Assembly: GCA_964552055.1 (NCBI GenBank)
Contig: CAZKFL010000020.1
Location: 1-35,877 of the forward strand
Reading direction: 5' to 3'
From: VGMD01 sp964552055
GTDB taxonomy: Bacteria > Chlamydiota > Chlamydiia > Chlamydiales > 2-12-FULL-49-11
DNA: 35,877 nt
In this document: positions 16,697 to 24,438 of the stretch, piece after piece
Layout of the letters: each line of letters starts with the position of its first letter
How positions within the stretch are numbered: position 1 is the first letter of the stretch
The notes under the pieces: model-generated
Told to the model about the DNA's origin: nothing
What the model saw: only the letters and a program-made list of their open reading frames with translations
Database searches by the model: none
Position numbers and translations under genes: made by a program

Positions 16697-17440
16697 ATGT
16701 TAGCCTTGCTAAAATTTGATCCCACAAGTTTGGTCTCACCACTAATTAGACCGTCAAACACCTGTACATTTAGATCACGATTTACCATCTATTGGAGAGA
16801 CTCTGTTATGCTCGCAGGTCTTGTTACAGCAATTATTGGAATATTTTTTACGTTTTTGCAAGGCGCATTTTTTACAGCGGGGCTACTTCTAATTATCAGT
16901 ACTGTTATTTGTTTTGGAAGCTACTATGTAAGCAGATATGCAGAACTAAAAGAAATGGAGGAGCAACTATTATCGTTAAAAGCCACAAACAGGCTGCTTA
17001 CCGGAAGTGTAGAGACTCTTAAAAAACAGATAGATGAGCTGGATATCACCAAAGCTAGTCTAGAGAGATCAGCCACAGAGCTTGAAGGAACGCTTGACTC
17101 CCTAAAAAAATCGCAGCCGAACCTATTTGCAGCGCTTGAACAGCTTCATCGAATAACACCTGTTCTTGAAGCTAACGAAAAAAGGGTTAATGAGCTTTTA
17201 GTACAGCAAGCTACGTTAAGCGGCAGCCTCACTAGCGAAACAGAACGGCTTAATTTGGTACGCCAAGATATAGAATTAGAAGTGAGACAATTACATGAGA
17301 TTCGAATTGCAATCGAAGCAGAAGTCGAAAAGCTTAAGCGAGTTACACCAGCAGCGCCAAATCAATTTAATGCAGAAACCTCCACTCGGGACCTTTTTCA
17401 TCATAATACAATTGCGCAAAATGATCGAATTGGTCGATAA
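16697..17440 (+). CDS. Inc-like membrane protein with coiled coil, putative type III effector
   Basis: The protein has 247 residues from the ATG that follows AGGAG. After about 35 polar residues come two hydrophobic segments separated by a short turn (about residues 38-58 and 62-82), the bilobed hairpin that defines chlamydial inclusion membrane proteins. A long coiled coil follows (about 88-220), with heptad-like Leu and Ile spacing, then a short polar tail. This layout resembles IncA, which inserts in the inclusion membrane and uses its cytosolic coiled coil in SNARE-like interactions. Inc proteins share little sequence, so the call rests on topology. A 27-bp gap separates it from efp. An ordinary inner-membrane coiled-coil protein is the alternative. 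Confidence 0.65.
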   Translation: MLALLKFDPTSLVSPLIRPSNTCTFRSRFTIYWRDSVMLAGLVTAIIGIFFTFLQGAFFTAGLLLIISTVICFGSYYVSRYAELKEMEEQLLSLKATNRLLTGSVETLKKQIDELDITKASLERSATELEGTLDSLKKSQPNLFAALEQLHRITPVLEANEKRVNELLVQQATLSGSLTSETERLNLVRQDIELEVRQLHEIRIAIEAEVEKLKRVTPAAPNQFNAETSTRDLFHHNTIAQNDRIGR

Positions 17441-17467
17441 TATTTTCAAAACAAATAGGTGTAGTTT

Positions 17468-18031
17468 ATGTCAGAATTAGAATCAGGCCAAATCCGTAAG
17501 GGAATGAAAATTGAAATAGATAACAATCCCTATAACGTTGTTAATATTGATATTGTAAAACCGGGCAAAGGCCAAGCCTTTACAAGAATTAAATTGAAAA
17601 ATTTAAAAACCGGCTCCCAAATGGAGAAAACCTTCAAATCTCATGAAAAACTCGCTCTTGCAGACATTGAAGAAAAGAAAATGAGACTCCTATACAAAGA
17701 TGCTGACGGAGCAACTTTTATGGATGACAGCACATTTGATCAGATCATGATTCCCATGTCACTCATTGCTGAGCAAGACGTTTGGCTTATGGAAGAACAG
17801 CTTTATGGAATTGTTTTTTATAAAGGCGAAGCGGTAGATTTTACACCGCCAACATTTATGGACATGCTTGTTGTAGAAACAGCTCCAGGCTCCCGTGGAG
17901 ACACTTCCGGTAGAGTATTAAAACCAGCAAAAACAGAAACTGGGGCCGAAATCCAAGTGCCTATTTTTATCGCAGAGGGAGAAAAAATAAAAGTTGACAC
18001 TCGAACAGGCGAATACGTTAGTCGGATATAG
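17468..18031 (+). CDS. efp: Translation elongation factor P
   Basis: EF-P binds ribosomes stalled at polyproline stretches and promotes peptide bond formation. The 187-residue protein has the three EF-P domains; the loop VKPGKGQAF carries Lys34, the same position as the lysine that receives beta-lysine in Escherichia coli. The C-terminal signature GDTSGRVLKPAKTETGAEIQVP is split around residues 139-160. The gene overlaps epmA by 38 bp, so the factor and its modifying enzyme are made together. Upstream proteins with Pro-rich tracts are plausible clients. Confidence 0.95.
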   Translation: MSELESGQIRKGMKIEIDNNPYNVVNIDIVKPGKGQAFTRIKLKNLKTGSQMEKTFKSHEKLALADIEEKKMRLLYKDADGATFMDDSTFDQIMIPMSLIAEQDVWLMEEQLYGIVFYKGEAVDFTPPTFMDMLVVETAPGSRGDTSGRVLKPAKTETGAEIQVPIFIAEGEKIKVDTRTGEYVSRI

Positions 18032-18875
18032 AGCGAGCTTCTTTAAGAAAGTGCGCGCGTTTTTTGATGAAAGGGGGTCTACCGAAGTTGATCCTCCTGC
18101 ACTCTCACGTTTTGCACCTATTGACGCATATATCGACCCTTTTGAATTAACAGGAGGCGGATTTCTCCACACATCTCCTGAATATGCCATGAAACGCTTG
18201 CTGGCAAATGGCAGCGGAGACATTTACTTCCTTGGCCATGTCTTTAGAAAGGAAGAATTAGGATCAAGACACAACCCTGAATTTACCATGTGCGAGTGGT
18301 ATAAAACAAACACTGAAGAAAGCATTTTTCTTGATGAAGCGGTAAAGTTTATAGAGATTTTTTTAGGACCACTCCCCCTTGAAGTACTTACTTATGAAGA
18401 AGCCTACTACCGTTATGCAAAGTCTACAACGAAAACAGCCCCTTCTTGGAGCTTAGAAGAAAAAAGGCACTTTATCTGGGCAGATTCTGTGGAACCCAAT
18501 CTAGGTGTTGAAAAAATAACGCTCATTACAAATTTTCCAGTAGAAGATGCAGCACTTGCAACAACTGCCATCATTAGCGGAAAAGAAGTTGCTAAGCGCT
18601 TCGAATATTACTACGAAGGAATCGAACTCGGTAACGGTTTCTCTGAACTTACAGACCCTACCGAACAAAAAAATCGCTTTGCCGAAGCCAACCGAAAAAG
18701 AGCTGCAAATGAGAAACGAGAACTCCCCGTTGATACATTCTTTCTAGAAGCACTTGAAAAAGGACTTCCCCAAAACACCTATGGAATCGCAATGGGTTTT
18801 GACAGACTTCTCATGCTAGCCCTTAAAAAGAAAACCTTACGAGAAGTCCTCCCCTTTCCGGGCGACCTCATCTAA
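17994..18875 (+). CDS. epmA: EF-P lysyltransferase (LysRS-like) EpmA/GenX
   Basis: EpmA is a paralogue of class II lysyl-tRNA synthetase that attaches (R)-beta-lysine to Lys34 of EF-P. The 293-residue protein contains only the catalytic core: no anticodon-binding OB domain precedes it. Motif 1 lies near ERGSTEVDPPALS, motif 2 in FRKEELGSRHNPEFTMCEWY near residues 83-102, and motif 3 in GIAMGFDRLLML near 264-275. The start is probably TTG 17994, inside efp. The neighbouring efp and its Lys34 support the assignment. The aminomutase EpmB is not in the window. The gene ends 4 bp into the convergent nadE. Confidence 0.92.
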   Translation: MTLEQANTLVGYRASFFKKVRAFFDERGSTEVDPPALSRFAPIDAYIDPFELTGGGFLHTSPEYAMKRLLANGSGDIYFLGHVFRKEELGSRHNPEFTMCEWYKTNTEESIFLDEAVKFIEIFLGPLPLEVLTYEEAYYRYAKSTTKTAPSWSLEEKRHFIWADSVEPNLGVEKITLITNFPVEDAALATTAIISGKEVAKRFEYYYEGIELGNGFSELTDPTEQKNRFAEANRKRAANEKRELPVDTFFLEALEKGLPQNTYGIAMGFDRLLMLALKKKTLREVLPFPGDLI

Positions 18876-20527
18876 TAGACTTGTTTGGATAAAGAGCCAG
18901 TAAAATGCAATGGCAGACGACGTCCGATGCTGAACGATTTTTTCGAGATGCGAAGACTTGGCGCTGCTTGCCTCCTCTTATGTTCCGCCTTGTAAATACG
19001 TCTGATTACTGACTTTACAATTTCCAGATCAATTTCTGTGTTTTTTGCAATCTCTTCAATTGTGTTATATTCTTCAACATATCCGCGGATCACTTTATCG
19101 ATGATCTCGTAGGGAGGAAGTGTATCGGAATCTTTTTGGTTAGGCGCAAGTTCTGCTGAGGGGGCTTTCTCCAAAATTCGATTGGGGATCACTTCTTTTT
19201 CACGATTTATCCACCTAGCGAGCTGATAACATTCTGTTTTTAAGACATCCCCAATAACGCAAAGCGCGCCACACATATCGCCATATAGTGTGCAATATCC
19301 GAGGGCAAGTTCACTTTTATTTCCCGTGCAAAGAACTAGCGCATGATATTTATTAGCAAAGGCCATCAAGAGCAATCCTCTGATACGAGCTTGTATATTT
19401 TCTTCCGTCACATCTTCTTTTAAGCCTTTAAATTGAGGATGGAGAAGCTCAAGAAAGTTTTGAAACATAGGATCGATATCAATCTCTCTAAATTCCATTT
19501 GCAGGTTTTCTGCCAATTGCTTCGCATCTTCATAACTATCTTTGGAAGAATATCTTGTAGGCATAAACACAGCGATAACGTTTTCTGCTCCAAGCGCTTC
19601 TTTAGCAATTACAGCAACGATGGCCGAATCAATCCCTCCGGATAAACCAATGATTGCCTTTTTCTGCCCGGATTTTTCAAAATAGTCATGAACCCCTAGT
19701 TTTAGCGCAGAAAACATGTCATAAATGGGATCGTGCTCAAAAGACAAAATATTTCCGCGCGATTCGAGATCGACAATCATATAGTCCTCCTGAAAACCTT
19801 TTGCTACTTGCTTCAGATTCCCCTCTTTATCCAAATAAAGACTGTATCCATCAAAGACAACTGAACCGTTCGCCCCGACCTGACACGTATAAACAACAGG
19901 ACAATTAAGAGTTTTGGTTGCCGCCCTGCAAACCTGCACTCTTACATCTGCCTTTCTTGATTGAAATGGGGAAGCGGTTAAGTTAAAGAGAATGTCTGGC
20001 TTATAGATTACAAGCTCCTTAACAGGGTCCCAAGGATAAGAAGTCCTAGAAATCTCCTCTCCCGCATTTTGCCACATATCTTCGCAAATTAAGACGGCGA
20101 TGCGTAACCCTTTAATATTCCACACATTCACACTTTTTCCTCTGGCAAAATACCGCCGCTCATCAAAAACATCATATGTAGGCAGAAGCCACTTATCCTG
20201 AAAGCCTAGAAGTTTCCCGTCTGAAATAACAGCAGCGCTGTTAAGTAAACTTTTTTCTTCATAGATCGGGTTTTTTCGGACAAGCCCTACTAGCGCCGTA
20301 ATTCCCTTTGATTCACGAACAATCACATCGAGTGCCTTTTCCATCTCCCCTATAAAACTTGTATGCAAGACCAAATCTTCTGGGGCATACCCGCAAAGCG
20401 TCATCTCCGGAAAAGACACAATATCAACGCCCTGCATTCTTGCCGTTTGCAATGCGAGGAGCACCTTTTCCGTATTGTAGGCGATGTCCCCGATAATAGG
20501 ATTTAATTGAGCAACAAGTATCTTCAT
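18872..20527 (-). CDS. nadE: Glutamine-dependent NAD+ synthetase
   Basis: This enzyme amidates nicotinic acid adenine dinucleotide to NAD+, using ammonia released from glutamine. From ATG 20527 it has 551 residues in two domains. The N-terminal nitrilase-type glutaminase has the triad Glu in FPEMTLCGY, Lys in QDKWLLPTYDVF and Cys in AVLICEDMW. The C-terminal synthetase has the PP-loop GLSGGIDSAIVAV, then VFMPTRYSS and TGNKSELALGY. MKILVAQLNPIIGDI is the usual start of the family; a longer frame begins at 20584 but would overlap the neighbouring divergent gene's leader. Its end overlaps epmA by 4 bp. Confidence 0.95.
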   Translation of the reverse strand: MKILVAQLNPIIGDIAYNTEKVLLALQTARMQGVDIVSFPEMTLCGYAPEDLVLHTSFIGEMEKALDVIVRESKGITALVGLVRKNPIYEEKSLLNSAAVISDGKLLGFQDKWLLPTYDVFDERRYFARGKSVNVWNIKGLRIAVLICEDMWQNAGEEISRTSYPWDPVKELVIYKPDILFNLTASPFQSRKADVRVQVCRAATKTLNCPVVYTCQVGANGSVVFDGYSLYLDKEGNLKQVAKGFQEDYMIVDLESRGNILSFEHDPIYDMFSALKLGVHDYFEKSGQKKAIIGLSGGIDSAIVAVIAKEALGAENVIAVFMPTRYSSKDSYEDAKQLAENLQMEFREIDIDPMFQNFLELLHPQFKGLKEDVTEENIQARIRGLLLMAFANKYHALVLCTGNKSELALGYCTLYGDMCGALCVIGDVLKTECYQLARWINREKEVIPNRILEKAPSAELAPNQKDSDTLPPYEIIDKVIRGYVEEYNTIEEIAKNTEIDLEIVKSVIRRIYKAEHKRRQAAPSLRISKKSFSIGRRLPLHFTGSLSKQVY

Positions 20528-20611
20528 ACCATTATACATAGCATTGGAAGACAATAAATAAATCAAAAAAAGAAGTTGTGGCATTTAAGAGGATTAAGTA
20601 TCATTTTTTAC

Positions 20612-21979
20612 ATGTCTAAAACTCACGAGCACTGGGCTTCCAGATTAGGTTTCATTATGGCGACGGCAGGTTCTGCTGTGGGCCTCGGTAGTCTTTGGCG
20701 ATTTCCTTATATCGCGGGTGAAAATGGTGGGGGCGCGTTTGTCCTTCTCTATTTGCTATTTACATTTGGGATAGGGCTACCCGTATTTATTGGAGAACTG
20801 ATCATTGGAAGAAAAACGCAAAAAAGTGCGGTCCTAGGATATAGCGAAATTGCTAATGGCTCACCTAACTGGCGCATTTTAGGATGGTTAAACGTAATCA
20901 CCTGCTTAATTATTCTCTCGTATTATAGCGTTGTATCTGGATGGTGCTTGAGTTATTCGCTTATGTCATTGAATAAATTCACAGTAGGAAAAGACGCAAG
21001 CCAGATCAAACAAGTTTTTGAAACTCTATTTTCCTCGCCGGGAATTAATATTCTATGGTTTGCCCTTTTTCTTCTTATGAATGTAGGAATTATCATGAGC
21101 GGGGTTCGAAAAGGGATTGAACATTGGTCTAAGATGTTGATGCCAGCTCTCTTTACGATTTTAATCGGCCTATTTTGTTATTCAGTTACTCTCCCCGGCT
21201 TTAAAGAGGCCTTCAATTTTATTTTTGTACCCGACTTTAGTAAATTAAATACTTCTGCTGTTTTGAACGCGCTTGGAATGGCCTTTTTTACATTAAGTGT
21301 AAGTCTAGGAATCATAGTGACATACGGAAGTTATATGCAGAGAGACGATAACATCCCTTATAACTCTCTGATCATCACGGTCATGACCGTATTTGTCTCT
21401 CTTATTGCGGCACTCATCACTTTTCCCATCGTTTTCACATCGCATCTCCCCCCCGAATCAGGTCCTGGCCTTGTGTTTCAAACACTTCCTATATTATTTG
21501 CGCAAATACCTGCCTCGACTTTGATTTCAACAGTCTTTTTCCTTCTTCTTTTGTTTGCAGCACTGACTTCCACAATGTCACTGCTTGAAGTGCTTGTTGC
21601 TAATGTCATTGAAGTATTTGACATCTCCAGAAAGAGGGCAACTATCTTAACTTCTGCGCTCACATTTATCATAGGGATACCAAGCGCCCTTGCTGGGTCG
21701 AAGGTGTTATTCCCACAGTGGGAAGAAATTTACGGAACGAATTTCTTTGATACAATGAGCTATGTTACAGCAAGTTGGTTCATGCCGATAGCAGGCCTAT
21801 TTGTCACAATTCTTATCGGATGGAAAATGAAAAGGGCTGATGCACTAGAAGAGTTTGCGAGAGGGACTACCCACTCCTATTTTGCCAAACCATGGCTTTT
21901 CTTGATAAAATGGATCGCACCTGCTATTGTACTTATTATTATTTTACAAGAAGCAGGCTTACTAAAATTTATAAAATGA
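20612..21979 (+). CDS. Sodium-dependent transporter of the neurotransmitter:sodium symporter (SNF) family
   Basis: This 455-residue polytopic membrane protein has about 11-12 transmembrane helices. The first helix carries the family signature SAVGLGSLWRFPYIAGENGG, with the unwound Gly region that binds sodium and substrate in LeuT. Such proteins usually import amino acids with sodium; the substrate cannot be read from sequence. I chose ATG 20612 (MSKTHEHWASRLGF), a typical family start; a longer frame from 20576 would add 12 unusual residues. The htpG start follows 8 bp after the stop, so the two genes probably share a transcript. Confidence 0.9.
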   Translation: MSKTHEHWASRLGFIMATAGSAVGLGSLWRFPYIAGENGGGAFVLLYLLFTFGIGLPVFIGELIIGRKTQKSAVLGYSEIANGSPNWRILGWLNVITCLIILSYYSVVSGWCLSYSLMSLNKFTVGKDASQIKQVFETLFSSPGINILWFALFLLMNVGIIMSGVRKGIEHWSKMLMPALFTILIGLFCYSVTLPGFKEAFNFIFVPDFSKLNTSAVLNALGMAFFTLSVSLGIIVTYGSYMQRDDNIPYNSLIITVMTVFVSLIAALITFPIVFTSHLPPESGPGLVFQTLPILFAQIPASTLISTVFFLLLLFAALTSTMSLLEVLVANVIEVFDISRKRATILTSALTFIIGIPSALAGSKVLFPQWEEIYGTNFFDTMSYVTASWFMPIAGLFVTILIGWKMKRADALEEFARGTTHSYFAKPWLFLIKWIAPAIVLIIILQEAGLLKFIK

Positions 21980-21987
21980 GGTGATAT

Positions 21988-23754
21988 ATGAAAGCTCAAT
22001 TAAAAATACACAGTGAAAACATATTACCAATCATCAAGCAGTGGCTTTATTCCGATAAAGACATTTTTATCCGCGAACTTGTCTCCAATGCTACCGATGC
22101 CATTCAAAAACTAGTGATCCTTGAAAAAGGAGAGCCTCCCTTCCGTATCGATGTAAAAATTGACAAAGAAAATAAAACAATTACCATTTCTGACAACGGA
22201 ATTGGAATGACTCTTGAGGAAGTGGAAACCTACATTTGCCAAATTGCATTCTCTGGCGCTGAAGAGTTTATCCAGAAGTACTCTAAAGAAAAAGACGCAT
22301 TCATTGGTCACTTTGGCCTTGGATTTTACTCCGCATTTATGGTGAGCTCATCCATTGAAATTCATACGAAATCGTACCAAGAAGATGCCCCTGCTGCACA
22401 TTGGACATCTGATGGATCAACTACTTATGATTTAGAAGTCGGAACAAAAGAGACGCGCGGGACAGATATTGTATTGCATGTCGAAGATGAAGACTATCTT
22501 GATGAAACTAAACTACTTGACATACTCAAAACGTATTGCGCCTTCCTTCAATATCCAATTTTCTTAAATGACACGGAAATCAATAGCAAACCCCCTCTTT
22601 GGCTAAAAAAAGCAAACGATTGCACAGATGAAGAGTATCTAGAGTTCTATAGAAACCTGTATCCGACAGAACCAGACCCAATTTTTTGGATCCATCTAGC
22701 AATTGATCACCCCTTTAATCTGAAAGCCATTCTCTATTTCCCAAAAATTACCCCTAGATTTGACTTTCAATCCTCCAATATCAAACTATTTTGCAATCGC
22801 GTTTTCGTAACAGACAACTGCAAAGACCTATTCCCAAATTACTTAAACGTTCTTCGCGGCGCAATTGACAGCATCGATATTCCACTCAACGTTTCCAGAA
22901 GTTATTTACAAAAAGATGCCCATGTGAAAAAACTAGCCTCACATATTTCTAAGAAGGTCGCAGATAAATTAAGCTCACTTCACTTAGAAGAAAAAGAGAA
23001 GTTTATCTCTTACTGGCCTGATATTGAAATGATTGTAAAGTATGGCGTCTTGCAAGATGACAAATTTTATGAGCGTGCAAAAGGGTTCCTCCTTTGGAAA
23101 ACTTTAGAAGGTAACTGGACCACAATTGAAGAATACATTGCAGCATCAGGCACAAAAAAAGTGTTCTACTCACCTCATGATGGTACCGATACAAAATTCA
23201 TTTCGCTATACAAAGAGAAAGGAATTCAAGTCGTTACATCAAATGGCCCTCTGGACACAGCACTATTTAATCTACTTGAGCGAAATCTCGAGATTACATT
23301 CCATCGAATTGATAGCCAAATAGATGAGCTCTTACTAGACACATCCCTAGAAAAAACACATGAAGGTGATCTATCCGAACTATTAGGCGTAGAAAACGTC
23401 AAAGTAGAAGCAAAAAGCCTTGCAAGCAAAGAGCTTCCAGCATTCATCATGATTGATGAATCATCAAGGCGTTTTAGAGATTACCTTTCACTTACGCAAA
23501 AAGAAATGCCCAAAATGCCTATGGGCGGTCAAACCCTCGTGGTCAATACAAATAACCCACTTGTGGAAGCAATTTTCAACCTAAAAGAGAAAGAACCAAT
23601 ACTTGCTCAAAAACTTACAAAAGAGCTATACGATCTTTCCCTTCTTAGCCAAAAAGAGCTCCACCCGGAAAATTTAACCGCTTTCATTCACCAAACAACC
23701 GAAATACTCGAGCTGCTAACCTCCAAACTTTCAACATCTCAGACTACATCTTAA
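21988..23754 (+). CDS. htpG: Hsp90-family molecular chaperone HtpG
   Basis: HtpG is the bacterial Hsp90, an ATP-dependent cytosolic dimeric chaperone. The 588-residue protein is slightly short for the family. The N-terminal ATPase domain has IRELVSNATDAIQKL near residues 28-42, ISDNGIGMTLEE near 71-82 and GHFGLGFYSAFMV near 107-119. The middle domain includes NVSRSYLQKD near 303-312. The C-terminal dimerisation domain contains MPKMPMGG near 510. Some positions differ from proteobacterial HtpG (RELVSNATDA rather than RELISNASDA), which looks like lineage divergence. AGGTGA lies just before the ATG. The stop overlaps the convergent next gene by 4 bp. Confidence 0.94.
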   Translation: MKAQLKIHSENILPIIKQWLYSDKDIFIRELVSNATDAIQKLVILEKGEPPFRIDVKIDKENKTITISDNGIGMTLEEVETYICQIAFSGAEEFIQKYSKEKDAFIGHFGLGFYSAFMVSSSIEIHTKSYQEDAPAAHWTSDGSTTYDLEVGTKETRGTDIVLHVEDEDYLDETKLLDILKTYCAFLQYPIFLNDTEINSKPPLWLKKANDCTDEEYLEFYRNLYPTEPDPIFWIHLAIDHPFNLKAILYFPKITPRFDFQSSNIKLFCNRVFVTDNCKDLFPNYLNVLRGAIDSIDIPLNVSRSYLQKDAHVKKLASHISKKVADKLSSLHLEEKEKFISYWPDIEMIVKYGVLQDDKFYERAKGFLLWKTLEGNWTTIEEYIAASGTKKVFYSPHDGTDTKFISLYKEKGIQVVTSNGPLDTALFNLLERNLEITFHRIDSQIDELLLDTSLEKTHEGDLSELLGVENVKVEAKSLASKELPAFIMIDESSRRFRDYLSLTQKEMPKMPMGGQTLVVNTNNPLVEAIFNLKEKEPILAQKLTKELYDLSLLSQKELHPENLTAFIHQTTEILELLTSKLSTSQTTS

Positions 23755-24185
23755 GCTGCACTTAAGGGCTCTTCCCCACTTTCTTCAAGTACGAGGAGCC
23801 CACTGTCCCTTTCCGGTTGAACAAAACTCTGAACGCCCTGCATCTCCCGTAACCTTATAATGTAGCTACTCATAACCATATCAAAAGCCCTTTTTGAAGC
23901 GCCCGCAATTCTACCCGTAACATATTGCTTCGGTTTTGCATACGCCTTACAACCAGCCCTCTTCCACGTTTGATAATCACTTGCCATCTGATCCATCTTC
24001 ACATGAAACTTCTCCTGAAACTTCGCTGCATCAGCCGTATAGAAAAGCTCCTTTCCCGCCACAACCATATAAAGCGCATGCTTCACAATCCTCTCATGCT
24101 TTGCAAGCTCCCTCTTAAGGTCCTCAGGCACAACATCATTCAACTTAACATAAAAATCCTTCATAAACTCAGAAATCTTCAACAT
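23751..24185 (-). CDS. Small protein of unknown function
   Basis: This 144-residue protein is mainly helical and basic in the middle, with an acidic C-terminal tail of about 20 residues (QPERDSGLL to the end). It has no signal peptide or membrane segment and no motif I recognise. It is convergent with htpG, with a 4-bp overlap of stop codons. Its start lies in an AT-rich region shared with the divergent giant coiled-coil gene. A plus-strand frame across the same region is shorter, Pro/His-rich and unlikely to be real. Confidence 0.65.
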   Translation of the reverse strand: MLKISEFMKDFYVKLNDVVPEDLKRELAKHERIVKHALYMVVAGKELFYTADAAKFQEKFHVKMDQMASDYQTWKRAGCKAYAKPKQYVTGRIAGASKRAFDMVMSSYIIRLREMQGVQSFVQPERDSGLLVLEESGEEPLSAA

Positions 24186-24308
24186 AGGTTACATCCCTTT
24201 TATTATAACCAGCACCCTTACAAAAGCGCTGTTAATTCACTCTATAATAAATATTCATAATTAAATCAAATTAATAATTCCCACTTTAATTATAACAACA
24301 GGGAGTCG

Positions 24309-24388
24309 TCTCAACAGGGGGTCAGACCTCACGATCTCACGGTTTGTTTTCAAACCGTGAGATCGTGAGGTCTGACCCCCTGTTGAGA
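24309..24388. repeat. Perfect palindrome with 38-bp arms (copy 3 of the element)
   Basis: Arms at 24309-24346 and 24351-24388 are perfectly complementary over 38 bp around a TTTT loop. The outer module contains GGGGGTCAGACCTCAC and the inner module ATCTCACGGTTTG; the latter is identical to the arms at 1-32. The element sits alone between the divergent genes at 23751-24185 and 24439, ending 50 bp before the giant gene's ATG. The rest of this 253-bp intergenic stretch is AT-rich with no further structure I can name, apart from AGAGG at 24430-24434 before the ATG. Confidence 0.95.
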
Positions 24389-24438
24389 AATTGCTAGTTT
24401 AAAATTATGGGGTTCTGCAGATTAATCTTAGAGGTTTT

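Noticed and set aside
23925..24260. Plus-strand frame opposite the 144-residue gene
   Set aside because: It is His/Leu/Pro-rich with no ribosome site. The minus-strand frame has a more natural composition and neat convergent spacing with htpG.
1..24388. Palindromes as ends of a complete insertion sequence
   Set aside because: No transposase or recombinase gene lies between any pair, and the enclosed genes are housekeeping genes.
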